NCBI GenBank assembly: GCA_017550145.1
Contig: JAFZQG010000004.1
Coordinates: forward strand, 496,001-560,000
Length of the DNA stretch: 64,000 bases
Direction: 5' to 3'
DNA from: Erysipelotrichaceae bacterium
GTDB taxonomy: Bacteria; Bacillota_I; Bacilli_A; Erysipelotrichales; Erysipelotrichaceae
In this document: one piece after another, positions 26,358-34,871 of the stretch
Numbering within the stretch: position 1 is the stretch's first letter
Layout of the letters: each line of letters starts with the position of its first letter
The notes under the pieces: model-generated
What the model was told of the DNA's origin: nothing
Databases searched by the model: none
The model's input: the letters and a program-made list of their open reading frames with translations, nothing else
Translations under genes and position numbers: made by a program

Positions 26358-27770
26358 ATGAATAGCGCGATAATATTTATCCGTGATGAAGAAGAGAAGC
26401 AGCTGGCCAAGGCTCCTTATCTTGGCGGAAACCTGCTTATGCATACCGTAAAGGAACTCAGGAAGCTCAAACAGATTAAGGACATCTTTATTGTCGGTAC
26501 TGATGCCACAGTTCCGGGCTGCATATCTAAAAATAATGTCAAAGATGTGGTGAAAGAGATCGGGACCGAAGGAAGATCCCTGTTAGTTTCACCGCTCTTC
26601 CCTGAACTAAACGGCGATGACTATCAGAAACTTTTTGACAGAAAGGCCGAAGGCGCCATCATCGTCTGCGATGATATGGTATGCGATGCTTTTGCGTTAG
26701 ACAATAACTGTCTGAATGATTTCCAGCGGATCAAATATGAGACAGTCGAAATAAAACATAAAAAAGTAAGAAAGTTTACGCAGGAGGATGCGACCAATCT
26801 CAAGGAAGAAAGCCTTGATGATGTCATCGTCTTCCCGTTAACTTCCAGTGTGGAAATCGTCGAAGAAGTATGTAACTACCTCAACATCAAACCGGGCAAG
26901 ATCTCCGTCAATCACTTTGCGGATGGCGAAACACTGGTCGAACTTGGTGAGAGTGTTCGAGGCAAGAGATGTTATATCATTCAGAGTACCTGCAAGCCGG
27001 TCAATGAAACACTGATGGAAGTGCTGATCTGTATCGATGCGATGCACCGTTCCTCAGCTGCCGAGATCACCTGTATCATTCCTTATTTCGGTTATGCTCG
27101 TCAGGACCGTAAGGCTTCACCGCGTCAGCCGATCACCGCTAAACTGGTCGCTTCGATGTTAGAGAATGCCGGAGCCAACCGTGTCGTCACCTTTGACCTT
27201 CACGCTGCCCAGATCCAGGGTTTCTTCAACTGTCCGGTTGATGATCTGACCACGGTTCCGATGATGGGCCAGTATTTCCGCCGTAAGAATCTCGATCCGG
27301 AAAAGGTAGTCGTCGTCTCACCTGACCATGGCGGAGTCAAGAGAGCCAGAAACCTGGCCGAGATGCTGGGATGTCCGATCGCGATCATTGATAAAAGAAG
27401 ACCGCAGCCTAATGTGGCTGAAGCCGCCAATATCATCGGTGATGTCGAAGGTAAACATGCGATCATCGTCGATGACATCTGCGATACCGGAGGTTCGCTG
27501 ATTGCGGCAGCCTCGATTCTGAAAGAAAAAGGCGCACAGGACATTTATGTCTGTATCGCCCACGGCTTATTCTCCAATAATGCCGCGATCAGAATCCAGG
27601 ATTCACCGATCAAGGAAGTCGTCTGTACCAATACGATCATTCCTTCGGAAGAAGACCTTAGCCGTACCAATAAGATCACGACCTTGTCGATCGGCTGGAT
27701 GCTGTCGAAACTGATCCTGGCGGTATCATGCCATACACCGGTTTCGGAAGTATACGCATTATATGAATAA
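26358..27770 (+). CDS. prs: ribose-phosphate pyrophosphokinase with GlmU-like N-terminal extension
   Basis: 470 residues, about 155 longer than a usual Prs. The C-terminal part (from about residue 160) is complete: YFGYARQDRKASPRQPITAKL, the catalytic HAAQIQGFF region, SPDHGGVKRARNLAE and the PRPP loop VDDICDTGGSL. Residues 1-155 look like a degenerate nucleotidyltransferase (AKAPYLGGNLLMHTVKELRKLKQIKDIFIVGTD, compare LGGKPMLEHV and similar in GlmU/MobA enzymes) without a clear GTRM-type phosphate loop. In Bacillus glmU lies directly before prs downstream of ispE, so a fusion of these neighbours is the likely origin. AAAGGAGAAAAG and TATAAT precede the ATG. Confidence 0.88.
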   Translation: MNSAIIFIRDEEEKQLAKAPYLGGNLLMHTVKELRKLKQIKDIFIVGTDATVPGCISKNNVKDVVKEIGTEGRSLLVSPLFPELNGDDYQKLFDRKAEGAIIVCDDMVCDAFALDNNCLNDFQRIKYETVEIKHKKVRKFTQEDATNLKEESLDDVIVFPLTSSVEIVEEVCNYLNIKPGKISVNHFADGETLVELGESVRGKRCYIIQSTCKPVNETLMEVLICIDAMHRSSAAEITCIIPYFGYARQDRKASPRQPITAKLVASMLENAGANRVVTFDLHAAQIQGFFNCPVDDLTTVPMMGQYFRRKNLDPEKVVVVSPDHGGVKRARNLAEMLGCPIAIIDKRRPQPNVAEAANIIGDVEGKHAIIVDDICDTGGSLIAAASILKEKGAQDIYVCIAHGLFSNNAAIRIQDSPIKEVVCTNTIIPSEEDLSRTNKITTLSIGWMLSKLILAVSCHTPVSEVYALYE

Positions 27771-27774
27771 TTAA

Positions 27775-27800
27775 AAATCATTCCCACGCGGGAATGATTT
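27775..27800. terminator. bidirectional terminator between prs and the rhomboid gene
   Basis: An 11-bp stem AAATCATTCCC / GGGAATGATTT with loop ACGC, A-rich before and T-run after, between convergent genes. Confidence 0.9.
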
Positions 27801-27801
27801 T

Positions 27802-28344
27802 TTAGAACAAAATAAACAGATAGGCAATGGCCATGCCGGCCGCCATGCAGCTGAAGTGGGATGTTCCATCTACTCCCGGCAGCATGGAGACCATGATCAG
27901 CGATACGGCCGGACGCAGCAGATAGCGCGCGCCATCCATACCCAGTGCATACAGAATGAACAGCATCGAGGCACCCAGGATACCGCAGATCGCACCGGAG
28001 GCACCGATGGAGACCGTGTAGTCATCACTGTTGTTATGGCGGATAGCCAGCGCCAGAAGTTTGCCCAGTACCAGGGATCCGAAATAGATCACCAGCATCC
28101 GCCAGTGCCCGAAGAGACTTTCTACAAAGGTACCGACATTGTACAGGGAAATCATGTTCATAAGTAAGTGCATCGGATCAACATGCGTGAAAGCCGCCGT
28201 GAAAATCCGGTAGTATTCTTTGCGGTTAAAGACCAGATGATACGACACTCCGAGGTCATCCGCATCGAGCTTATCGTTCCTGATCATGATGAAAACGATT
28301 ACATTGGCGATAATCAGTAAATAAGTTACAAAATACTCTAACAT
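27802..28344 (-). CDS. rhomboid-family intramembrane serine protease
   Basis: About 180 residues and roughly six membrane helices. FTHVDPMHLLMNMISLYNVG contains the conserved H-x-x-x-N segment, the nucleophile is Ser in GASGAICGILGA, and the catalytic His is in GTSHFSCMAAG. It cleaves membrane protein helices. The ATG at 28344 is preferred to one 15 bp upstream, because TATAAT (minus strand 28356-28351) overlaps the latter and leaves 6 nt to the chosen ATG; the mRNA would be leaderless, although AGGGGT in that gap might aid initiation. Confidence 0.9.
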   Translation of the reverse strand: MLEYFVTYLLIIANVIVFIMIRNDKLDADDLGVSYHLVFNRKEYYRIFTAAFTHVDPMHLLMNMISLYNVGTFVESLFGHWRMLVIYFGSLVLGKLLALAIRHNNSDDYTVSIGASGAICGILGASMLFILYALGMDGARYLLRPAVSLIMVSMLPGVDGTSHFSCMAAGMAIAYLFILF

Positions 28345-28350
28345 ACCCCT

Positions 28351-28356
28351 ATTATA
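28351..28356 (-). promoter_or_regulatory. -10 element for the rhomboid gene
   Basis: TATAAT on the minus strand, preceded by a TG (TGTATAAT), ends 6 nt before the ATG at 28344. Confidence 0.5.
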
Positions 28357-28413
28357 CATTTGAAATTCACTTATTTTTTACTATAATTATGAATGTTGTA
28401 TTTGGAGAGGTTT

Positions 28414-29253
28414 ATGAAAAGTACTGTATTATACGGTCTTGGTGAAGATGCCAGACTGATGAAAAAAAGAGCTGATCAAAAGGCTCTGACATATATACTT
28501 ACCGCAAGCATTATCCTAATAACCGTCACGGCGATCGCTTTTGTTTCGCTTCCGAAAATCATTAACGCCAACAGCGTTTCTCAGACTTTCAATACTTATG
28601 AAGTCGAACTGGCGCTTAAGAAAATGAACGGGTATCGGGATACAACAGCGTCACTGCTGGAGGACAATGAGGAGAAACCGGGTTTCTTTGAGATCTTCCC
28701 TGAACCGGAATACAAGACCGGAACATATCTGTATGAATATTCGGGTTGGTTCTCTTCGGGTAGTGCTGTGACTTATTCCGCCTGGGCTCATGCCTATGAT
28801 CTGTATAACAGAGGACTGATCCATGGAGCGACCGCGGGCAGATGGTGTACCTTCTTTGCCCAGATGTGGTTCTATGATGTCTACGGTTTCAATTCATCCG
28901 GCAATTCACCAGCCGGTGATGGGGCACAGTTCGCTTCAACTGTCTATGCCAATTCGGTCTATTACGATGAAGACGGTAACTTATGTCACTATTTCGAATA
29001 CGGTAATAAACCGATGACGATGGGCATCGTTTCGATCACCAATGTCTATGGCGGTTCGGGTCATGTACTGTGTGTCGATGAAGTCGACTACATAAACAAC
29101 ACGATCACCGTTTCGGAAGGCAATGTCAGCGGTTATGGCGACTGCCGTATCAGACAGACCATGTCATTAGATACCTTCTATTATCTGAATCCGGGTCATA
29201 AGATCTATGTGAATCCGACTCCGGAGCTGATAAATATGATCAGTGAAGACTGA
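28414..29253 (+). CDS. CHAP-domain peptidoglycan hydrolase, membrane-anchored
   Basis: 279 residues. One N-terminal helix (TYILTASIILITVTAIAFV) probably anchors it. The CHAP domain has the catalytic Cys in GRWCTFFAQMWF and the His in GSGHVLCVDEV, then ITVSEGNVSGYG. These amidase/endopeptidase domains cut the stem peptide or the amide bond in peptidoglycan. GGAGAGG lies 3 nt before the ATG at 28414, which decides the start over an upstream in-frame ATG. Confidence 0.88.
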   Translation: MKSTVLYGLGEDARLMKKRADQKALTYILTASIILITVTAIAFVSLPKIINANSVSQTFNTYEVELALKKMNGYRDTTASLLEDNEEKPGFFEIFPEPEYKTGTYLYEYSGWFSSGSAVTYSAWAHAYDLYNRGLIHGATAGRWCTFFAQMWFYDVYGFNSSGNSPAGDGAQFASTVYANSVYYDEDGNLCHYFEYGNKPMTMGIVSITNVYGGSGHVLCVDEVDYINNTITVSEGNVSGYGDCRIRQTMSLDTFYYLNPGHKIYVNPTPELINMISED

Positions 29254-29276
29254 AAGCCAGAATAAAACCTGGCTTT
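29253..29276 (+). terminator. intrinsic terminator after the CHAP gene
   Basis: An 8-bp stem AAAGCCAG / CTGGCTTT with an 8-nt A-rich loop and T-run; it begins at the last base of the stop codon. Confidence 0.85.
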
Positions 29277-29336
29277 TTAATTTGTCAGCCTAGTATATAT
29301 AATATAGATATATCTATTTAGCGAAGGTAAAGGGTA

Positions 29337-30914
29337 ATGAAAAACGCAAGAAGAAAAATGAGTCTGTTTCTGGCAGTTATACTGCTGCTGTTATGCGGTT
29401 GCAGTAACGAGAATAAAGAGAGTGTCGAAGGTATTCTGACCAGAATAGCTCAGATGAATACGGAAGAAGTGCTCAGAGATGAGTACAGCAGTGTTTTTAT
29501 CAAGACTATCGTAAAGGGTTTTGTGGATTATTCTGTCTATGATGATCAGAAGAAGGCGACAGAAGTCTTCTTTGATGATGAAGGCAATCTGATAACCGTC
29601 AGTAAGATCGAGGGCGATTTCTGTTATATCTATGATGCGAGCGAAAAGAATTTCTTCTGTGCTCAGCTTGAAGATAATGCTTATTCGGTATGGGAAGATC
29701 TATCCACAACTTATACCGAATATCTTGAAGCAGTTGAAGTCAAGAACACCAATGCGTTTACCATCGTTACCTGTAAGCTAAAGGAAGATAAGAAAGATGA
29801 CTTCCTGGCTGCGGTGCAGATCGATGGCAGTGAATACAAGGATTTTGAAGTCGTCTATACCTGTGACAAGAACACTCTGGCTATCTATGATGCCAACCTG
29901 ACAGGTATCGATAAAGACGGAAATACGGTTCAGATCATGGAGAATCAGGTTACCTACAATACCACTGATCAGAATGAAGAGTACGTAAAGCTGATCACCG
30001 AACATCTAAAGGGTATCACCGGTTACCGCAAGGTCAGTATCAATACCGTAGAGGAAGATGGAACCATCACCAAGAAGAGCTATAATGTTCCGATCGGCGA
30101 TGAATTCTACTACAATGTACCGGAAAACTATGTGATCGATAAGGCCCGTTCTTCGATGCCTTCCGATCCTAAATTCGAGAAAGATATGGTGATTTATATG
30201 ACTGTCAAAGGAAACGAAGATATTCCTGAAAACAACAACGACAACAATAACGACAATAACAGTAGCAACAGCAATATCCAGGATGATTCATCCGCCTTTG
30301 TCTTGCTGTCAGAGGCTATCCCTGATGCGATCCTGGAGATCCGTTACTATTCAACCTATAACTTTGTGGGCGACAGGATCGACGGTTATGAAGAACCTCT
30401 GGCTTTCTTAACCAAGGAAGCAGCCAAGGCTCTGAAGGAAGTATCCGATGAACTGGTAAATAAGGGTTACAGATTAAAGATCTATGATGCCTACAGACCG
30501 CAGAGTGCTGTCGATCATTTTGTCAGATGGTCAAAAGATACATCCGATACCAGAATGAAGGAATACTTCTATCCGGAACTGGATAAATCCGTACTGTTTG
30601 AACAGGGCTACATCATGGAGAAATCCGGCCACAGCAGAGGCTCAACAGTTGACCTTACTATCGTTGACATGAAGACCGGAAAAGAAGTCGACATGGGCGG
30701 AACCTTCGATTATTTCGGTGAACTCTCGCATCCTTCCTATACCGGTATCACAACCGAGCAGTATGGCAATAGAATGATCTTAAGGGAAGCGATGCTGGGA
30801 CACGGTTTCCAGCCGTTAGATGAGGAGTGGTGGCATTTCACTTTAAAGAACGAACCATATCCTGATACTTATTTCGATTTCCCGATCAATTCCGATCAGG
30901 TAAAATCCGAATAG
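29337..30914 (+). CDS. lipoprotein with C-terminal VanX-like D-Ala-D-Ala dipeptidase domain
   Basis: 525 residues. Lipoprotein signal with lipobox LLLCGC (Cys about residue 21), an N-terminal domain of about 270 residues resembling outer-leaflet lipoproteins, an Asn/Asp-rich linker near residues 300-320, then an M15D peptidase domain: LEIRYYSTYNFVG, YDAYRPQSAVDHF, the zinc-binding SGHSRGSTVDLTI and the catalytic DEEWWHF. VanX/DdpX enzymes split D-Ala-D-Ala; being outside the membrane, this one is likelier to trim wall-derived dipeptides than to confer glycopeptide resistance. No vanH/vanA genes are near. An AAAGGG site precedes the ATG. Confidence 0.87.
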   Translation: MKNARRKMSLFLAVILLLLCGCSNENKESVEGILTRIAQMNTEEVLRDEYSSVFIKTIVKGFVDYSVYDDQKKATEVFFDDEGNLITVSKIEGDFCYIYDASEKNFFCAQLEDNAYSVWEDLSTTYTEYLEAVEVKNTNAFTIVTCKLKEDKKDDFLAAVQIDGSEYKDFEVVYTCDKNTLAIYDANLTGIDKDGNTVQIMENQVTYNTTDQNEEYVKLITEHLKGITGYRKVSINTVEEDGTITKKSYNVPIGDEFYYNVPENYVIDKARSSMPSDPKFEKDMVIYMTVKGNEDIPENNNDNNNDNNSSNSNIQDDSSAFVLLSEAIPDAILEIRYYSTYNFVGDRIDGYEEPLAFLTKEAAKALKEVSDELVNKGYRLKIYDAYRPQSAVDHFVRWSKDTSDTRMKEYFYPELDKSVLFEQGYIMEKSGHSRGSTVDLTIVDMKTGKEVDMGGTFDYFGELSHPSYTGITTEQYGNRMILREAMLGHGFQPLDEEWWHFTLKNEPYPDTYFDFPINSDQVKSE

Positions 30915-30922
30915 CGAATACA

Positions 30923-30947
30923 GACCGCAGTTACAAAAACTGTGGTC
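30923..30947 (+). terminator. intrinsic terminator after the VanX-like gene
   Basis: A 10-bp stem GACCGCAGTT / AACTGTGGTC (one G-U pair), loop ACAAA, followed by six T. Confidence 0.9.
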
Positions 30948-30956
30948 TTTTTTAAC

Positions 30957-30985
30957 TTGACATCAAAGCATCCTTCTTAAATACT
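30957..30985 (+). promoter_or_regulatory. promoter of the GH43 gene
   Basis: Perfect TTGACA (30957-30962), a 17-bp spacer and AATACT (30980-30985), then 6 nt to the ATG at 30992. The promoter geometry is complete and leaves no 5' leader. Confidence 0.65.
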
Positions 30986-30991
30986 GAAATT

Positions 30992-32431
30992 ATGAAAAAA
31001 CAGATCTTTAATCCATATCTGCCGAATTATGAGTATATTCCTGATGGCGAACCTCATGTCTATGAGGACAGACTGTATGTCTACGGTTCTCATGACAGAT
31101 TCGGTTCTATTTTTTTCTGTGAGAACGATTATGTCTTATGGAGTGCTCCGACTGATGATCTAAGTGACTGGACATATCACGGGACGATCTTTTGCAGGGA
31201 TCAGGATCCTTTGAACAAGGAAATACTGAGTCCGCTTTTTGCGCCGGATGTCATAAGAGGAAGTGATGGCAGGTATTATCTTTACTATGCACCAAGCAAT
31301 ACCAGATCGATAGGAGTAGCAGTTTCGGATAAGCCGTACGGTCCTTTTGAATTCCTGAATCACGTTAAAGATACAGACAATAAACTCATAGGTCAGAGAG
31401 ATCATGATCCATATCCTTTTGATCCGGCTGTACTGGTCGAGAATGGACATGTTTATCTCTATCTTGGTTTCGCACCTGATCCTACCTGGGATTTTGTGGA
31501 AGAAGAATTCGGTACTATCCCATTACAGAGCGGTGCCTTTGTTGTGGAATTGGATAATGACATGTATACGGTAATCAGTAAACCGCAGAAAATCGAGATA
31601 CTTGGCTACGAAGATGAAGGCCATGCTTTCCTGGAGGCATCTTCAATCAGAAACTTCAACGGAACTTATTATTTCATCTATTCTTCAATGAATTCCCATG
31701 AACTGTGTTACGGAATGTCTGATAATCCAAAAGGTCCGTTTGTTTATAAAGGTATTCTGCATGATAATGGCGATCTGGGTTATAAGGGCAACACAAAAGC
31801 TTTGTGTTATACCGGAAACAATCACGGTTCGATCGAAAAGATAAAAGATGATTATTATATCTTCGGCCACCGTCAGACTAATTATTCCACTTATGCCCGT
31901 CAGGGTATTGCGGAAAAGATCTTTATGAATGAAGACGGTTCTTTTGATCAGGTAGAGATGACCAGCTGCGGCCTTAACGGTAAACCCCTTATACCTGAAG
32001 GAGAATACAGTGCTTCCATTGCCTGCAACCTCTACAGCAAAGAGGGAGCCTTGCATTATCTGGATAACTGTCAGGAGTATGAGAATATCAGGATCGATCA
32101 TCCGGCTTTCTCTCAGGACGGCGAAGACAGAGAGGATAACCCGAATCAGTTTATTAAGAATATGAGAGACGGTTCTCTAGCCGGTTTCAAGTATTTTGAG
32201 TATGTGAAAGAGATAAAACTCAGTGTCAGAACCAAAGGTGATGAAGGAATAATCGAAGTACGGAATAATCCTGATGGACCTGTACTAGCCAAAATAAGGT
32301 TGAATAAGAATAAAGATTATACGCAATCGGAAGAGGTATCAGTCAGCTTCCCTGAAGAAGAAAAGATCGCTTTATATTTCACGTATAAGGGAGAAGGCAG
32401 TATCGACTTTATTTCCTTTGAACTGCGATAA
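30992..32431 (+). CDS. glycoside hydrolase family 43-like protein, cytoplasmic
   Basis: 479 residues without signal peptide. The five-bladed propeller of GH43 is suggested by GEPHVYEDRLYVYGSHD, APDVIRGSDGRYYLYYAPSN, DPYPFDPAVLVENGHVYLYLGF and EASSIRNFNGTYYFIYSS, with acidic residues where the Asp base and Glu acid are expected. A C-terminal beta-sandwich of about 130 residues follows. Members release arabinose or xylose from oligosaccharides; without a signal it should act on imported sugars. No sugar transporter is adjacent. The start follows a complete promoter by 6 nt. Confidence 0.85.
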   Translation: MKKQIFNPYLPNYEYIPDGEPHVYEDRLYVYGSHDRFGSIFFCENDYVLWSAPTDDLSDWTYHGTIFCRDQDPLNKEILSPLFAPDVIRGSDGRYYLYYAPSNTRSIGVAVSDKPYGPFEFLNHVKDTDNKLIGQRDHDPYPFDPAVLVENGHVYLYLGFAPDPTWDFVEEEFGTIPLQSGAFVVELDNDMYTVISKPQKIEILGYEDEGHAFLEASSIRNFNGTYYFIYSSMNSHELCYGMSDNPKGPFVYKGILHDNGDLGYKGNTKALCYTGNNHGSIEKIKDDYYIFGHRQTNYSTYARQGIAEKIFMNEDGSFDQVEMTSCGLNGKPLIPEGEYSASIACNLYSKEGALHYLDNCQEYENIRIDHPAFSQDGEDREDNPNQFIKNMRDGSLAGFKYFEYVKEIKLSVRTKGDEGIIEVRNNPDGPVLAKIRLNKNKDYTQSEEVSVSFPEEEKIALYFTYKGEGSIDFISFELR

Positions 32432-32457
32432 AATATAGATGAAACAGGAGAGAAACT

Positions 32458-33117
32458 ATGAGTGAATTTGAAACAGGCATTTCTTTTGCTGAATATGTAA
32501 GTGTTGAAGTATTAAAGGATGATCAGAAGATAAAACTGTCAGTCAACCCAGTCGGTCAGTTTAATCCGGGCGGCTGCACGGCATTTGTCTCAGTCAAGAA
32601 AGACGGTGTTCTGGCTTTAGAGAAAGTCGAAGATCTTTATGAGTATCTTTTAAAGAGAATAGGTTTCGATAATCTGGAAGCGGTTGTCGATCTTGATGAT
32701 TATTCTTTAAAGGGTGTTCTGGAATACACAAAGGATCTCGAAGTCGATGATGAGAATGAATGGTGGCTAAATTACTTCAAACGTCTGGAAAAGAAAGTCG
32801 ATGAATTCCATGAAGCACTTATTTCGATGAATGTACAATTGAAAGATCTGAAGGTCAAGGTTCATCAGTACCATGAAGCATCCGGAGAATTATGCGATTT
32901 TGTGGACTTCATCTGCTGCCCGGAAGGCGAAGATGAGGAAGCACTCAGAGAGTTCTTTGAAGAGAATCTTTCCAAGGACAGCGAAATAGACAACATCATG
33001 GAATGTTTCGAAGACGGTTATTTCTATGGTGACAGTTTTTCTGCCGATGAGACTACACTGATCGATTTTACCTCAGGCAATGTTGAAAAGATGATGACAA
33101 TTACGGATGTCAGATAA
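32458..33117 (+). CDS. hypothetical acidic protein
   Basis: 219 residues, strongly acidic, soluble. The N-terminal 50 residues are predicted beta strands (EYVSVEVLKDDQKIKLSVNP), the middle is helical (NYFKRLEKKVDEFHEAL) and the C-terminus contains FVDFICCPEGEDEEA. No family is recognised. A CAGGAGAGAAAC ribosome site is good, and its 3' end overlaps the next gene by 11 bp, so it belongs with the M24 peptidase. Confidence 0.6.
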   Translation: MSEFETGISFAEYVSVEVLKDDQKIKLSVNPVGQFNPGGCTAFVSVKKDGVLALEKVEDLYEYLLKRIGFDNLEAVVDLDDYSLKGVLEYTKDLEVDDENEWWLNYFKRLEKKVDEFHEALISMNVQLKDLKVKVHQYHEASGELCDFVDFICCPEGEDEEALREFFEENLSKDSEIDNIMECFEDGYFYGDSFSADETTLIDFTSGNVEKMMTITDVR

Positions 33118-33862
33118 GATGAGCAGAGAATTCCTGCTTGATTACTATTCAGGCACAAGTGTGAATATCGAAAGTATCCTTAAAGCTCAGGATATAGCCA
33201 GAGCCTGTCTTGATCATATGAACGGGTTTCTTAAACCGGGTATGACCAGAGAAGACATTCACAATGAATGCGGAAGATTCATGAAAGAAAAAGGAGCTGA
33301 TAACTGGTGGATCCATAATGATCCGGCTCTGATCCTTTTCGGGTCCTTGAGTACATATTCGGCACATGAGAGTCCTGATCCTTTATTTGAAGGCAAGACG
33401 CTGCAACTGAATGATCTGATCACGATCGATGTCGCACCGGGGATCGGTACAGGCTGGGGTGATATGGCCAGAACTTTTGTGATGGAGAATGGGAAAATCG
33501 TTTCCTGGGAAAAGTGTCAGAACGAGGAAATAAAAGAAGGCATGGAGATGGAGATGAAACTTCATGAGCTGTTTAAGGAAAGTCTCAATGATGAGATAAC
33601 TTTTTCTGAACTTCATGAAATCATCGATGAATATCTCCAGGCAAACGGTTACTATAACTGTGATTATCACGGCAATTTCGGTCATACGATCGAGAATGAT
33701 CAGAAAGATAGGGTTACCATCGATAAGGGTGTAGACATCGTTATTGCGAAATACAACAAGCCTCTGACGTTTGAGCCGCATATCTGTAAGAAAGACGGAA
33801 AATACGGAATCAAACACGAAAACATGTATGTCTATATAGATAAAAAGATCAGTGAGCTGTAA
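33107..33862 (+). CDS. M24-family metallopeptidase
   Basis: 251 residues with the pita-bread fold of Xaa-Pro aminopeptidases and methionine aminopeptidases. The five metal ligands are visible: Asp in ITIDVAPG, Asp in WGDMARTF, His in FGHTIEND, Glu in TFEPHIC and Glu in KHENMYVYI. It is short and lacks the N-terminal creatinase-like domain. Start is either 33107 or the ATG at 33119; neither has a strong ribosome site, and translation is probably coupled to the upstream gene. Confidence 0.85.
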   Translation: MSDKMSREFLLDYYSGTSVNIESILKAQDIARACLDHMNGFLKPGMTREDIHNECGRFMKEKGADNWWIHNDPALILFGSLSTYSAHESPDPLFEGKTLQLNDLITIDVAPGIGTGWGDMARTFVMENGKIVSWEKCQNEEIKEGMEMEMKLHELFKESLNDEITFSELHEIIDEYLQANGYYNCDYHGNFGHTIENDQKDRVTIDKGVDIVIAKYNKPLTFEPHICKKDGKYGIKHENMYVYIDKKISEL

Positions 33863-33875
33863 TCACTGATCTTTT
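33843..33875. terminator. bidirectional terminator
   Basis: A 13-bp stem (33843-33855 with 33863-33875) with loop GCTGTAA that includes the stop codon of the M24 gene. It separates convergent genes. Confidence 0.85.
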
Positions 33876-33888
33876 AGAAATCATATAT

Positions 33889-34782
33889 TTAAGACTGATC
33901 CGGATCTTTTCGGATTTTCTTTCCTATCAGAACAATAACTAATGTTCCGATAAGGCAGACCAGAACGGCCATAAGGCTTCCTTCGATACCGAAGGTCTGA
34001 TCATAGAAGAATCCCGATGAATTGGCGACTGATCCGAAAAGGGAAACGGTAGCCGGAGTTCCGCTGTTTGGCAGACCGAAGATGAAATCCTGAGAGAAGT
34101 TCCACATCATATGAGCACCGCAGGCAAACCAGATATTCTTGAAATAGTAGCAGGCTAAGGCAAACTGAACACCGAAGAAGAAAAGGGTCAGTAACGGAAT
34201 GATGCCGAAACCGGGTTTGGCGGTATGCAGATAGGCGAAGAAGAATGATGAGACAAAGATTGCCAGTTTTACGGAAACACCTTGATCAGAGAGCTTCTGA
34301 TAGATCAATGATCGTGATTCTATTTCTTCGGCTGAAGCCTGAATGAAGACAGCAAAGATCGCAAAGATAAAGAAGATGACATTGAAATCAGCGGAAGGAG
34401 TAATGGTGATATTTCCGTTAAATGATGCCGCAAGCACACAGATGCCCATCATAGCAAAACCCAAGAGTGCTCCAAAGAGTCCGTATTTGAGATTATTTGA
34501 GAGTTTCCCTTTGAACAGGGCAAATACATATTTTCTTTCTTTCCTGACTGCCAGCGCATAAAGGGTCATCGTTACGAAAAAATACAGATGCCCGAGGTAT
34601 AAAAGCACATGAGCTACACCTTCATCAAGAGGTGTATTACCCAGCCAGGTATAATAGCGGGATCTCAGGAAATAGGCGAAATAGTGTAACCCGTAGGCTA
34701 AGACAAAAGCAATAACGGCTTTTTCGATCTGCATTCTTAAGGAATTGTTCTGATCGTTGTTATTCATGTGGTGCACCAACAT
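33889..34782 (-). CDS. CPBP-family (CAAX/Abi) intramembrane metalloprotease
   Basis: 297 residues, about eight membrane helices. The glutamate motif EEIESR (EExxxR), FAYLH (FxxxH) and HMMWN (HxxxN) are all present. CPBP proteases include Rce1 and bacterial proteins tied to bacteriocin immunity or peptide maturation. On the same strand immediately upstream lies a GG-leader heptad-repeat peptide gene, separated by a terminator, so a functional link is possible. The start is uncertain: ATG 34782, GTG 34776 (about 5 nt after AAAGGA) or ATG 34767. TATAAT on the minus strand near 34806 probably drives it. Confidence 0.88.
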   Translation of the reverse strand: MLVHHMNNNDQNNSLRMQIEKAVIAFVLAYGLHYFAYFLRSRYYTWLGNTPLDEGVAHVLLYLGHLYFFVTMTLYALAVRKERKYVFALFKGKLSNNLKYGLFGALLGFAMMGICVLAASFNGNITITPSADFNVIFFIFAIFAVFIQASAEEIESRSLIYQKLSDQGVSVKLAIFVSSFFFAYLHTAKPGFGIIPLLTLFFFGVQFALACYYFKNIWFACGAHMMWNFSQDFIFGLPNSGTPATVSLFGSVANSSGFFYDQTFGIEGSLMAVLVCLIGTLVIVLIGKKIRKDPDQS

Positions 34783-34826
34783 CCTTTAAGGATTTCTTAC
34801 GTCTATTATATGATGAGAGAATAAAA

Positions 34827-34856
34827 AAACCGCAAGTATTGAAACTTACGGTTTTA
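34827..34856 (-). terminator. intrinsic terminator after the heptad-repeat peptide gene
   Basis: On the minus strand a 12-bp stem (one G-U pair) with a 6-nt loop is followed by seven T. It lies 16 bp after the peptide stop. Confidence 0.85.
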
Positions 34857-34871
34857 AGATGATTGCCGAGA

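Noticed and set aside
29337-30914. Vancomycin-resistance cluster
   Set aside because: Only a VanX-like domain is present; no vanH, ligase or vanRS genes are adjacent, and the domain is extracellular.
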